From: Pararhizobium arenae
GTDB taxonomy: Bacteria > Pseudomonadota > Alphaproteobacteria > Rhizobiales > Rhizobiaceae
Reading direction: 5' to 3'
Length of the DNA: 64,000 nucleotides
Assembly (NCBI RefSeq): GCF_001931685.1
Contig: NZ_MOOY01000003.1
Coordinates: 124,001-188,000 of the forward strand
Position numbers and translations under genes: made by a program. The notes below the pieces were generated by a model. That model was not told the origin of the DNA. It saw only the letters and a program-made list of their open reading frames with translations, and searched no databases. Shown in pieces: positions 27,070 through 36,046 of the stretch (positions are counted from its first letter, which is position 1; every line of letters begins with the position of its first letter).

Positions 27070-29376
27070 ATGCCCGATCTTCTGCTTGAACTCCGCTCTG
27101 AGGAAATCCCGGCTCGTCTGCAGCGCAAGGCTGCCGGCGATCTGAAGAAATTGCTCACCGATGCGCTGGTCGATGCGGGCCTGACCTATGAGGGCGCACG
27201 CGAATACTGGACCCCGCGCCGGCTGACGCTGGATATCCGCGGTCTCAACACCCGCTCGGCGGATGTGCGCGAAGACATCAAGGGCCCCGCAACCTCGGCA
27301 CCCGAACAGGCGATCCAGGGCTTTCTGCGCAAGGCAGGCCTTGCCTCGATCTCCGAGGCGCACGTCCATAGCGATCCGAAAAAGGGTGACTTTTACGTCG
27401 CCCATATCGTCAAGCCCGGCCGCCCGACCGAAGAGATCGTCGCCGAGGTGATGCCGGGCATCATCCGCAATTTTCCCTGGCCGAAGCCGATGCGCTCGGG
27501 TGCCGCCTCCGCAAAACCCGGCTCGCTGCGCTGGGTGCGCCCGCTGCAGTCGATCGTCTGCCTCTTCGGGCCGGAGCATGAAGAAACCCAGGTCATCCCC
27601 TTCGAGGTCGATGGCATCGTGGCGAGCAACGTGACGTATGGCCACCGCTTCCACGCACCGGAAGCTTTCACCGTGCGCCGCTTTGCCGATTACATCGAGA
27701 AGCTGGAAAAGGCCAAGGTCGTGCTCGACGCCGAGCGGCGCAAGCAGATCATCGCGTCGGACGCCGCCAACATCGCCTTTGCCAGCGGACTTGAGCTGGT
27801 CGAGGACGAGGGCTTGCTGGAAGAAGTCTCCGGCCTCGTCGAATGGCCGCAGGTGCTGATGGGCACCTTCGAGGAAGATTATCTGGCGATCCCGTCGGAA
27901 ATCATCCGCCTGACGATCAAGACCAACCAGAAGTGTTTCGTCACCCGCGTTCAGGGTGAGGAAGGCCTGTCGAACAAGTTCATCCTCGTTTCCAATGTCG
28001 AGGCGAAGGACGGCGGCACGGAAATCATCCACGGCAACGGCAAGGTCGTGCGCGCCCGCCTGTCGGACGCCAAGCATTTCTGGACCCGCGATCAGGGCGA
28101 CCTGCCGGACCTCAATACGCTCAAGGCCTCGGCCGAGAAATTCAACCTCGATCTCAAGAAGCCGCTCGACCAGCGCATGGCCAAGCTCGATGCGCTGAAC
28201 GTAACGTTCCACGCCAAGCTCGGCACGCAGGGCGAGCGCGTTGCCCGTATCCGCACGCTCGCGGCCGAACTCGCCAAGGTCACCGGCGCCGATCCGGTTC
28301 TGGTCGACCGCGCTGTCGTGCTCGCCAAGGCTGACCTGCGCACCGAGGCCGTCGGTGAGTTCCCCGAATTGCAAGGTGTCATGGGCCGTAAATATGCGAC
28401 CCTGCAGGGAGAAAACCCTTCCGTCGCCACGGCTATTGAAGATCACTGGAAGCCGAACGGCCCGTCCGACCGTGTACCGGACGACAAGGTCGCGATCACC
28501 GTCGCGCTTGCCGACAAGCTCGATACGCTTGTCGGTTTCTGGGCCATCGATGAGAAGCCGACCGGCTCGAAGGACCCCTATGCGCTTCGCCGCGCCGCGC
28601 TCGGTGTTATCAGGATGATGCTGGAGCGGAAGATCCGGTTGCCTCTTCTAGGCACAACTACAAACCAAGCTCTGAACTACCTCAAATTTTTTGATGAGAT
28701 CAAAGGTGGAACATCTGAGCAGGAAGCCTACGCTCTGGAGTTTAATCATTCCGAGAAACGAGGCATCTTCGATCCCGCATCGCTTGCGGGTATTTCCTTT
28801 GAGTTTACCGGTGATATCCCGGAGACCGAATTGCAGAAGTCTGCAAAGCAAATCGGCGCGGACCTTCTCTCCTTCTTCCACGACCGCTTCAAGGTCTACC
28901 TGCGCGATCTCGGTGCCCGTCATGACCTGATCGATGCCGTGCTGACGCCGGACGCCGACGATCTGCTGATGGTCGCCCGTCGCGTCGAGGCGCTGACGGC
29001 GTTTATCACCTCGGAAGAAGGCCTGAACCTGCTCGCCGGCACCAAGCGCGCCACGCAGCTTCTCGCCGCCGAGGAGAAGAAGGGCACCGTGGTTTCCGAT
29101 ACGGTCGATCCGTCGCTGTTCAAGCTCGATGCCGAAAAGGCGCTGTATGCGGCCGTCACTGAGGCGGCAAGCGAGGCCCGTCAGGCCATTGCCGGCGAAG
29201 ACTTTCGCTCCGCCATGGAAGCGCTCTCCAAGCTGCGCGGTCCGGTCGACCAGTTCTTCGCGGATGTGCTCGTCAATGATGACGATCCGGCCGTGCGTGC
29301 CAACCGCCTGGCGTTGCTCGCGCAGATCCGCGCTGCCACCGGTACCGTGGCCGATTTCTCCAAGATCGCCGGCTGA
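27070..29376 (+). CDS. glyS: Glycyl-tRNA synthetase beta subunit
   Basis: GlyS (768 residues) is the tRNA-binding and partly editing-like subunit that pairs with Gly[16 protein letters not shown] at the start, [38 protein letters not shown]-type motifs and a C-terminal anticodon-binding part ([16 protein letters not shown]) are present. ATG at 27070 was chosen; GTG at 27061 is possible. About 70 residues near position 525-595 (28640-28860) are encoded by DNA of clearly lower GC and look unlike the rest of the protein, though the frame is intact. Confidence 0.96.
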   Translation: MPDLLLELRSEEIPARLQRKAAGDLKKLLTDALVDAGLTYEGAREYWTPRRLTLDIRGLNTRSADVREDIKGPATSAPEQAIQGFLRKAGLASISEAHVHSDPKKGDFYVAHIVKPGRPTEEIVAEVMPGIIRNFPWPKPMRSGAASAKPGSLRWVRPLQSIVCLFGPEHEETQVIPFEVDGIVASNVTYGHRFHAPEAFTVRRFADYIEKLEKAKVVLDAERRKQIIASDAANIAFASGLELVEDEGLLEEVSGLVEWPQVLMGTFEEDYLAIPSEIIRLTIKTNQKCFVTRVQGEEGLSNKFILVSNVEAKDGGTEIIHGNGKVVRARLSDAKHFWTRDQGDLPDLNTLKASAEKFNLDLKKPLDQRMAKLDALNVTFHAKLGTQGERVARIRTLAAELAKVTGADPVLVDRAVVLAKADLRTEAVGEFPELQGVMGRKYATLQGENPSVATAIEDHWKPNGPSDRVPDDKVAITVALADKLDTLVGFWAIDEKPTGSKDPYALRRAALGVIRMMLERKIRLPLLGTTTNQALNYLKFFDEIKGGTSEQEAYALEFNHSEKRGIFDPASLAGISFEFTGDIPETELQKSAKQIGADLLSFFHDRFKVYLRDLGARHDLIDAVLTPDADDLLMVARRVEALTAFITSEEGLNLLAGTKRATQLLAAEEKKGTVVSDTVDPSLFKLDAEKALYAAVTEAASEARQAIAGEDFRSAMEALSKLRGPVDQFFADVLVNDDDPAVRANRLALLAQIRAATGTVADFSKIAG

Positions 29377-29378
29377 CG

Positions 29379-29879
29379 ATGGCGACGGGGGCGAAAATCC
29401 TCGTCAGCGCCTGCCTGATGGGCCATGCCGTGCGCTACGACGGCAAGGCCAAGCCGCTCATCCACCCCGCGCTCGATCGCTGGCGCGAAGAGAGGCGGCT
29501 TGTCACCATCTGTCCGGAAATGTCCGCCGGCATGCCTGTGCCGCGCCCGCCTGCGGAAATCGCCCAGGCGGCCAATGGCAATAATGTTCTGGAAGGCCGG
29601 GCGCGTGTTGTCGAAATCACTGGCGGCGATGTCACGCAAGGGTTTGTAGCCGCCGCGCGTAATGCGCTCGATTTGGCGAAAGAGACCGGCTGCCGCTATG
29701 CGCTGCTGATCGATGGCAGCCCGTCCTGCGGCTCCGGCTTCATCTACGACGGCAGCTTTTCCGGCAACAGGCAGGCGGGCGAGGGCGTCACCGCAGCCCT
29801 TCTGCGGCGACACGGCATCGAGGTCTTTTCGGACAGGGATGTCGATGCGCTGGTCAAAAGGCTGGCGGGGGAAGCGTAG
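29379..29879 (+). CDS. DUF523 / TudS-like thiouracil desulfurase family protein
   Basis: This 166-residue protein has three conserved cysteines: Cys12 (LVSACLMG), Cys45 (VTICPEMSAGMPVPRPPAE) and Cys117 (LIDGSPSCGSG). In the characterised relative TudS such cysteines bind a [4Fe-4S] cluster that removes sulfur from 2-thiouracil. Whether this member desulfurates thiouracil, a tRNA breakdown product, is inference. It starts two bases after the glyS stop and is almost certainly co-transcribed with it. Confidence 0.83.
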   Translation: MATGAKILVSACLMGHAVRYDGKAKPLIHPALDRWREERRLVTICPEMSAGMPVPRPPAEIAQAANGNNVLEGRARVVEITGGDVTQGFVAAARNALDLAKETGCRYALLIDGSPSCGSGFIYDGSFSGNRQAGEGVTAALLRRHGIEVFSDRDVDALVKRLAGEA

Positions 29880-29896
29880 GCATCGTTTGCCGTCAC

Positions 29897-29935
29897 AAAA
29901 AATTGCGCCCCTGCTTCTCTTCAGGGGCGCAATTT
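29897..29935 (-). terminator. Strong intrinsic terminator between convergent genes
   Basis: A perfect 14-bp stem, AAATTGCGCCCCTG (29900-29913) with CAGGGGCGCAATTT (29922-29935), has an 8-base loop. On the minus strand it is followed by a T-run, so it ends the HPE1-like gene transcript. It may also stop glyS/DUF523 transcription from the left. Confidence 0.88.
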
Positions 29936-30004
29936 CCGCCTCGGAGGCGATGCCCGTACTGCAACTCGGTCGCAGGCGAGGGCAGGGACCTGTAAATTCT
30001 TCGT

Positions 30005-30529
30005 TTATTGTAGACGAAGTTGGTAGTTTTCGAGATCAATTTCCTGTGATCGCGGTTCCTCCCGCGTCGCCGTGGCCAGTTGTTCTGCCGAATCAAGGCT
30101 TAACGACGCCGTCTTTGCTGTCGCATCTACCGAAAGATCGATCGTCGCAGACGCCGTTGCTGCAGCCGGCATCGGGTCGATCACGGTTGCGGCGGCCTCG
30201 CCCTTCAGAAGCTTGGCGGCCTCGGAAGCCTTGACGACATCCTCGGATGCCTTCGAGACGAAAACGATCGGGGACCCGCCAAGCCAGGCCTCGGTGCGCA
30301 CCAGATGCTTTTCGCCGTTGATTTCCCTGATCTCTACGTGCTCGGTGCCGGGAGCGACCTCGGGCACGACATAGCTCGAGGATTTCTTCACGACCAAGGG
30401 CGGGCATTGGTTGCAGGGCATCTGGGTGATGCTAGGACCCTTGGAGCCGCCGGTGATAACCGCTTCGATCGATGAGGCATGTGCAGAGGCGGCGACAAGG
30501 CCGACAAGGCTGAACAACAGAACGCGCAT
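30005..30529 (-). CDS. Secreted HPE1-like domain protein
   Basis: This 174-residue protein has a signal peptide cut near AHA-SSIEAV, a CxxC pair (Cys39, Cys42 in MPCNQCPPLVV) and an Ala/Thr-rich C-terminus ending in DLENYQLRLQ. I think it belongs to rhizobial proteins annotated as plant virulence effector HPE1-like; that name does not prove an effector role. It is more likely a periplasmic protein. It stands between the DUF523 gene (convergent) and purD (same strand). Confidence 0.6.
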   Translation of the reverse strand: MRVLLFSLVGLVAASAHASSIEAVITGGSKGPSITQMPCNQCPPLVVKKSSSYVVPEVAPGTEHVEIREINGEKHLVRTEAWLGGSPIVFVSKASEDVVKASEAAKLLKGEAAATVIDPMPAAATASATIDLSVDATAKTASLSLDSAEQLATATREEPRSQEIDLENYQLRLQ

Positions 30530-30630
30530 GGACGGTCTCCCCTGAATGGACAGTAAACCATAGACGCCGTACCGTTACATTCCCGTCAGGAGAACTGGTA
30601 AAGATTGAATTAAAGCCTGTCGAAGATCGC

Positions 30631-31902
30631 TTAAGACTTTTCGCGGGCAACCGCCTGCCAGCCGATGTCGCGGCGGCAGAAGCCGTTTTCCCAGCGCACC
30701 CGGTCGACGGCGGCATAGGCCGTGTCCTTGGCCGCGCTGACCGTCGCTCCCATGGCGGTGACGTTCAGAACCCGTCCGCCGGTCGCCACCAGCTTGCCGT
30801 CCTTCAGCGCGGTGCCGGCGTGGAAGACCTTGGTGGCCGCGTCCTCGCCCGGAAGCGCATCGATCGGCGTGTTTTTCTCATAGCTGCCCGGATACCCGTT
30901 CGATGCCATGACCACGGTTAGCGCCGCATCCGGCCGCCATTCGGCTGTGAGCTTGTCGAGGCCGCCCGTCGCCGCGGCATAGAGGATCGGCAGAAGGTCG
31001 CTTCTCATCCGCATCATCAGCACCTGGCATTCCGGGTCGCCGAAACGGACGTTGTATTCGATCAGTTCCGGCCCCTTGGCGGTGATCATCAGGCCGGCAA
31101 AGAGCACGCCCTGGAACGGGTGGCCACTCTCGGCCATGCCACGGATCGTCGGCTCGATGATGTCCTTCATCGTGCGCTCGGTCATCTCGGCGGTCATCAC
31201 CGGAGCGGGGGAGTAGGCACCCATGCCGCCGGTGTTCGGGCCGGTGTCGCCGTCGCCGACGCGCTTGTGATCCTGCGCGGAGGCGAGCGGAAGCGCATTC
31301 ACGCCGTCGCACAGGCAGAAGAAGCTCGCTTCCTCGCCGTCAAGGAAGGCTTCGACGACGACTTCGGCACCGGCCGCGCCAAACGTGCCGGAAAAGCAGG
31401 CGTCGATGGCGTCGAGCGCTTCATCCAGTGTCATCGCAACGGTCACGCCCTTGCCGGCGGCAAGACCGTCGGCCTTGATGACGATCGGCGCGCCCTGTTC
31501 ACGCACATAGGCCTTGGCGGGCTCGGCCGCTGTGAAGCGCTGGTAAGCGCCGGTCGGGATGCCGTATTTGGCGCAGATATCCTTGGTGAAGCCCTTCGAG
31601 CCTTCAAGCTGGGCGGCGGCGGCAGAGGGACCGAAGACGGCGATGCCGGCATCGCGCAGGGCGTCGGCAAGGCCGGCAACGAGCGGTGCTTCCGGCCCCA
31701 CGACGACGAAATCGATGCCTTCCTGTTTGCAGAAGGAAACGACGGCGGCGTTGTCTTCGGTATCGAGCGAAACGATGGTCGCTTCCTCTGCGATGCCGGG
31801 GTTGCCGGGGGCGGCGTAAAGTGTCGTCAGCTTCGGAGATTGGGCGAGTTTCCAGGCCAGAGCATGCTCGCGTCCACCCGAACCGATCAACAGAACCTTC
31901 AT
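30631..31902 (-). CDS. purD: Phosphoribosylamine-glycine ligase
   Basis: PurD (423 residues) joins glycine to phosphoribosylamine in purine synthesis, using [22 protein letters not shown] is the N-terminal domain start; the ATP-grasp part shows [19 protein letters not shown] and [34 protein letters not shown] is the metal-binding segment. ATG at 31902 follows GGGAG at a good distance; an upstream in-frame ATG (31908) overlaps that site. Confidence 0.97.
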   Translation of the reverse strand: MKVLLIGSGGREHALAWKLAQSPKLTTLYAAPGNPGIAEEATIVSLDTEDNAAVVSFCKQEGIDFVVVGPEAPLVAGLADALRDAGIAVFGPSAAAAQLEGSKGFTKDICAKYGIPTGAYQRFTAAEPAKAYVREQGAPIVIKADGLAAGKGVTVAMTLDEALDAIDACFSGTFGAAGAEVVVEAFLDGEEASFFCLCDGVNALPLASAQDHKRVGDGDTGPNTGGMGAYSPAPVMTAEMTERTMKDIIEPTIRGMAESGHPFQGVLFAGLMITAKGPELIEYNVRFGDPECQVLMMRMRSDLLPILYAAATGGLDKLTAEWRPDAALTVVMASNGYPGSYEKNTPIDALPGEDAATKVFHAGTALKDGKLVATGGRVLNVTAMGATVSAAKDTAYAAVDRVRWENGFCRRDIGWQAVAREKS

Positions 31903-31981
31903 CGCCATCTCCCGCTTGTGCCTAAGCTGGTGCGGTTAAGGCGAGGGGTGCCCAAGGTCAAGGGAAAAGCAGCAATCGTGC

Positions 31982-34369
31982 CTAAAGAAGCCCGCGTGTA
32001 CCGCTGCGGCGGGCACGGCCGGGAACCAGACGCCGATCGCCATCGCGTGCCGCCATCTCGACGGTCCGCTTCAGCGACCAGATCGCGAGATCTTCCAGCG
32101 TCAGCGGCTTGGAGATCAGGTAGCCCTGATAGTGATCGCAGCCGGCCGCCGAGAGGATTGTCATCTTCTCTTCCGTATCGACGCCTTCGCCGATGACCTG
32201 CATGTCCTGGGCATGGCAAAGCGCGATCACGGCCTTCAGCGCTGGCAGCATTTCCTCGCGGGCGAGATTGTCGACGAGCGCCCGATCAAGCTTGATCGTG
32301 TCGGCGGTGTATTCGATGATCTGCTGCACGGAGGTATAACCGGCACCGAAATCGTCGATCGAGATACGGAAGCCGCGGTCTCGCAGACCTTCGATATTCT
32401 GGTGAAGCTGGTCGCCGAGCGTGACCGCATAGGTCTCGGTCAGTTCGATTTCGATCGCGCCGGGCTGAACATCATGCCGCTTCAGGCAAAGATCGAAATG
32501 ATCGACGATCGTCTTGGAATGCAGCTCCGCGGAAGAGATGTTGATGGCGAGCGTCGTGTCCGTGCCGAAAAGCTGCTGCAGCGTTGCGTGATCGGCCATG
32601 GCGCGATCGATGACCCAGCAGTCGATCTTGGTGAACTGGCCGAAGCTTTCGGCAATCGGCACGAACTCGTCGGGACGGACATTGCCGAGGATGGGCGATA
32701 CCCAGCGCAGCAGAGCCTCGCAACCGACGACCTTTCCGAGACCATCGACGATCGGCATGTAGACGAGGTGGAACTGTTCGTCCGGATCGACCTGCCGCAA
32801 TTCGTCCTGAATGAGACGCACGCGGTCGCGCTTGTCCTTGAGATCGCGGGAGAAGCGGGCGGAGCGGTTCTTGCCGTTGGTCTTTGCCTGGTACATGGCC
32901 GCATCGGCGTTGGAGATCAGCTCGGCGAGGTTGCCGGCATCCGTCGGGCAGATCGCGACGCCGATGCTGGCCGTGACGGGGTATCGCTTGCCCAGCACCT
33001 CGAAACCGCCGGAAAACAGGCTGAGGATACCCGCGCACATTTCGCGGATGGTGCCGTCGCCGGGCTGCGACTGGATGAGCACGGCAAATTCGTCGCCCGA
33101 GAGGCGGGCCAGGATCGCGGGCGGCAGGCTGCGGCGTTCGGCGGTCGCATCGACCGTCTCGCGCAGGCGCACGGCCAGCTTGCGCAGCAGTTCGTCGCCC
33201 ACTTCATGGCCGTATTTGTCGTTGACGAATTTGAAGTTGTCGATGTCGATGAAGAGCAGGCTGCAATGGCCGCCATTCTCCACCATGTCCTGCACGATCG
33301 CTGCGGCCAGGCTGTTGAAGTGGCCGCGATTGCTGATGCCGGTCAGCGTGTCGGTCCAGGAAGCGGTCTGCACGAGCCGCAGGGCACGGCTCGACTGGTC
33401 ATGCAACTGCTTGATATTGGCGGTCAACCGGCCGATCTCGCCGGCCGAGCCGGTTTCGATGATGCCGTCCTTGCGACCGCTCATGACCGCGGTGACCTGC
33501 CGGTCGAGAGCCGAGATCGGATTGGTGATGAAGCGGGTGATCAACACGGCCATCAGGCTTACGGATATGAAGCTCATGGCAAGCGCGCCGAAGCCGAGTA
33601 GCAGCTTGAAACGCCCCAGGCTGGCGGTTTCGTGGCTTGATGAGGCATCGAGGATGAGGAACAGAGATGGCGCCAGCCGAACGCCGGCGGCGAGCTTGTC
33701 ATGCCAGGCGGAGGGCGAGGTCGGCATGAATTCGGCTTCCACGCCATATTCCCGTTCCAGGGCGCGTTTCATCGCCAGAAACTGGGTCGGCTCGACGGCA
33801 ACCTGGATGAGGATCGCTGACGATTTGGCGCTGGGCAAAGGCCGGCTGAAGGTGGTCGGATCGATAAATTCCGAATAGATGATCAGAGGCCGGGTGCCCT
33901 GCAGGAACGTCCAGTCCCGGAGCTGGTTGCCGGCCGTCAGGCGCTTTGCCAGCGTCATCTGCGCGTTGCCTATTTCGGCGAAAGGATCGTCGCTGTTCTC
34001 GAAATAATAGGTCGGCGACATATCCGGTTTGAGGATCGAGAAGGAGAGGAACTTCTTCGGGTCGTCCGACAGCGAACGCACGCTCTGTTGCAGGCGAAGC
34101 CCAAGCGCGTTGTTGCGGTAGCTTTCGTCCGTCTCCGAAAGGAACCGCCGGATCGCGTTGCCTTCAAGGATCGTGTAGAGAAAGCTGCGGCTCTGGTTGA
34201 CTTCGTTGCGGTAGAGGGCACCCAGATGGTCGAGCTGCTGGGAAAGACGAGCCTGTTCGAGATTTCGGACCGAACGGCTTTCGGCAAGATAGACGACAAC
34301 GGCCGCAAGCAGATAACCGGTCAGAACGACCGGAAAGATCAGGAGAAATGCGCGCTTGCCAAGGGTCAC
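31982..34369 (-). CDS. Membrane GGDEF-EAL protein with periplasmic sensor (MbaA-like)
   Basis: This 795-residue c-di-GMP enzyme has a first membrane helix at about 7-29, a periplasmic region to about 255, a second helix (about 257-279), a HAMP linker, a GGDEF domain with SGDEF at 424-428 and an EAL domain starting EALLRW at 551. EAL catalytic segments are present (ELTET, DDFGAGY, GEGVDTEE, QGYLISKPL), so phosphodiesterase activity is likely. The SGDEF variant can be active in some proteins. The start is GTG, overlapping the TGA of the PotD-like gene upstream (GTGA). This coupling suggests that the periplasmic binding protein is its sensor partner, as in NspS-MbaA. Confidence 0.92.
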   Translation of the reverse strand: MTLGKRAFLLIFPVVLTGYLLAAVVVYLAESRSVRNLEQARLSQQLDHLGALYRNEVNQSRSFLYTILEGNAIRRFLSETDESYRNNALGLRLQQSVRSLSDDPKKFLSFSILKPDMSPTYYFENSDDPFAEIGNAQMTLAKRLTAGNQLRDWTFLQGTRPLIIYSEFIDPTTFSRPLPSAKSSAILIQVAVEPTQFLAMKRALEREYGVEAEFMPTSPSAWHDKLAAGVRLAPSLFLILDASSSHETASLGRFKLLLGFGALAMSFISVSLMAVLITRFITNPISALDRQVTAVMSGRKDGIIETGSAGEIGRLTANIKQLHDQSSRALRLVQTASWTDTLTGISNRGHFNSLAAAIVQDMVENGGHCSLLFIDIDNFKFVNDKYGHEVGDELLRKLAVRLRETVDATAERRSLPPAILARLSGDEFAVLIQSQPGDGTIREMCAGILSLFSGGFEVLGKRYPVTASIGVAICPTDAGNLAELISNADAAMYQAKTNGKNRSARFSRDLKDKRDRVRLIQDELRQVDPDEQFHLVYMPIVDGLGKVVGCEALLRWVSPILGNVRPDEFVPIAESFGQFTKIDCWVIDRAMADHATLQQLFGTDTTLAINISSAELHSKTIVDHFDLCLKRHDVQPGAIEIELTETYAVTLGDQLHQNIEGLRDRGFRISIDDFGAGYTSVQQIIEYTADTIKLDRALVDNLAREEMLPALKAVIALCHAQDMQVIGEGVDTEEKMTILSAAGCDHYQGYLISKPLTLEDLAIWSLKRTVEMAARDGDRRLVPGRARRSGTRGLL

Positions 34370-35409
34370 TGGAAGTTTGCCATCGAGCTTATGATGCGTC
34401 GGCGCGTCTGGACGGACTGTATGCTGAGCTCCTGCTGGTATTGGCTTTTCGCCAGAATGGCGTCCGGCGTATAGATTTCCGGGTTGTTGCGGGTTTCTTG
34501 CGGTATCAGCTTCAGCGCCTCCGAACTTGCCGTCGGCATGGTGAGGCTTTCGGCATTGGCGGCAGCGCTTTCCGGCGAGCCGACGAAATCGAGGAACCTG
34601 AGCGCCAGCCCCTTGCGCGGCGAGGCCGAGGTCACCGCCATGCAGTCGAGCCAGGAGAGTGTACCTTCCTTCGGCACGGCATAGCGCCAGACGCCGGGCG
34701 TGCCCGCCTTGTCGTTCAGCACATGCTGGTCGCCGCTATAGGCGAGCGCTATGTAGATGTTCCTGCCAATCTCGGGGTTCTGGATCGAGGTGATCACGTA
34801 ATCATAGGTCAGGACGTAAGGGGCCTGCTTCTTCATCACCTCGAAGGCGGCCTTGAGGGTCTCGCTGTCATTGGCGTTGATCGATTTGCCCAAAAGCACC
34901 AGCGGCGCAATGAATGCCTCGTTGTGATCGTCATACATGGCGATGTGCTTTTTCAGTTCCGGCTTGGGCGCCATCAGGGCGTTCCAGGAGCTTGGGGCTT
35001 CCTTGACGACGTCCGAACGATAGACGATGCCCATCGTGCCCCAGAGATAGGGAAGCGCATATCCGGCGCAGCGTGAGCGCCATTTCTCGCTGTAGTCCTT
35101 GAGCGAAGGGACGTTTGCCTCCGTCAGGGGCTCCAGAATGCCGCGCTTGCCGAAGAGATCCGCGCCGTTTTCGCCGACCACGACAAGATCGATGTTGCTT
35201 GCCGGGTCAGACAGGATCTCGTCGCGCGCATCGCCGCTGTCGTAATAGGTCTGGCGGATCGTGACGCCCGTCTCCTTGTTGAAACGGTCGAGGATGCCCT
35301 GGTCGATATAGGCTTCCCAGATCAGCAGGTTCAGCGTTTCGGCGCGAACGCCAGAAACATGCGCAGTCGTGGAAAGCAGAATCGCGGCGGCAATCGTTTT
35401 CTTTAGCAT
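34366..35409 (-). CDS. PotD/NspS-like periplasmic polyamine-binding protein
   Basis: This 347-residue extracytoplasmic solute-binding protein of the spermidine/putrescine group has a signal peptide (IAAAILLSTTAHVSGVRA-E). PotD-like features are LLIWEAYID (Trp31), YALPYLWGTMGIVYRSDVV, and PKEGTLSWLDCMAV, which matches the PotD segment holding a ligand-binding Trp and Asp. ATG at 35409 has GGGGA upstream. No permease or ATPase gene follows; instead the stop overlaps the start of a GGDEF-EAL gene. This favours a sensor over a transport role. The ligand is inferred only. Confidence 0.87.
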   Translation of the reverse strand: MLKKTIAAAILLSTTAHVSGVRAETLNLLIWEAYIDQGILDRFNKETGVTIRQTYYDSGDARDEILSDPASNIDLVVVGENGADLFGKRGILEPLTEANVPSLKDYSEKWRSRCAGYALPYLWGTMGIVYRSDVVKEAPSSWNALMAPKPELKKHIAMYDDHNEAFIAPLVLLGKSINANDSETLKAAFEVMKKQAPYVLTYDYVITSIQNPEIGRNIYIALAYSGDQHVLNDKAGTPGVWRYAVPKEGTLSWLDCMAVTSASPRKGLALRFLDFVGSPESAAANAESLTMPTASSEALKLIPQETRNNPEIYTPDAILAKSQYQQELSIQSVQTRRRIISSMANFQ

Positions 35410-35612
35410 GGCCCGTCCCCTGGCAGCCTTGCCGGGAAGTGTAGGTGCCAAAGCTTGATGAATACTTACAAGGGGATGCAGTTTTTTGGGTTGCAACCAG
35501 AAAGCTGCCGGGAAACGTGCCTGCGGAAAAAACAGGCGGCTTTTCGTCAACAGGGGCTCGTTTCCAAGCCGATGCAGTGCCAGATATAGCGTAACCACGC
35601 GGGAGGCGTTCC

Positions 35613-36041
35613 ATGACCTATCTGTTGCTGAAATCCCTGCATATCGTTGCCGTCGTCATGTGGATGGGCGGCATGGTGCTGTTGTCGGCTGCTTCGCTGT
35701 GGCTCGCGCGGGCGGGCTCACCGCGCGGCGAACGGGAGCTTTCCGTCATATCGGCCGTTCGCAAGTGGGACGCGCGCGTGACCAACCCTGCTCTCGGGCT
35801 CGTCTGGCTCTTTGGCGTTGCGATCGCCTGGATGGGGGACTGGTACATGGATGCCTGGCTGCATGCCAAGCTGGTGCCGGTGATCATCCTCTCAGGCCTG
35901 CATGGAAACCTTTCGGCCTCCTTCCGGCGCATGGAAAACGAGCCGGCACGGGCTGTGCCGAAACATCTGCCGTATGCGGCCGCCATCACCTTTGGCGGCC
36001 TGCTGATCATCGTGCTGCTGGTGGTGATCAAGCCATTCTAA
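35613..36041 (+). CDS. CopD/HemJ-like membrane protein
   Basis: This 142-residue protein has four hydrophobic helices and conserved histidines in LLKSLHIVAVVMWMGGMVLL and WLHAKLVPVIILSGLHGNLS. The pattern fits the CopD-like superfamily that includes HemJ (UPF0093), the protoporphyrinogen oxidase; histidines of this type bind haem or copper. It is shorter than and not identical to typical HemJ, so a haem role is only possible. ATG follows GGGAGG. Confidence 0.78.
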   Translation: MTYLLLKSLHIVAVVMWMGGMVLLSAASLWLARAGSPRGERELSVISAVRKWDARVTNPALGLVWLFGVAIAWMGDWYMDAWLHAKLVPVIILSGLHGNLSASFRRMENEPARAVPKHLPYAAAITFGGLLIIVLLVVIKPF

Positions 36042-36046
36042 CGGCT

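Noticed and set aside
26365-28446. 693-codon minus-strand frame opposite DUF2207 and glyS
   Set aside because: It spans two real genes and a repeat element on the other strand.
31120-32196. Long plus-strand frame opposite purD and the EAL gene
   Set aside because: Antisense to well-supported genes on the other strand, with no recognisable domain.
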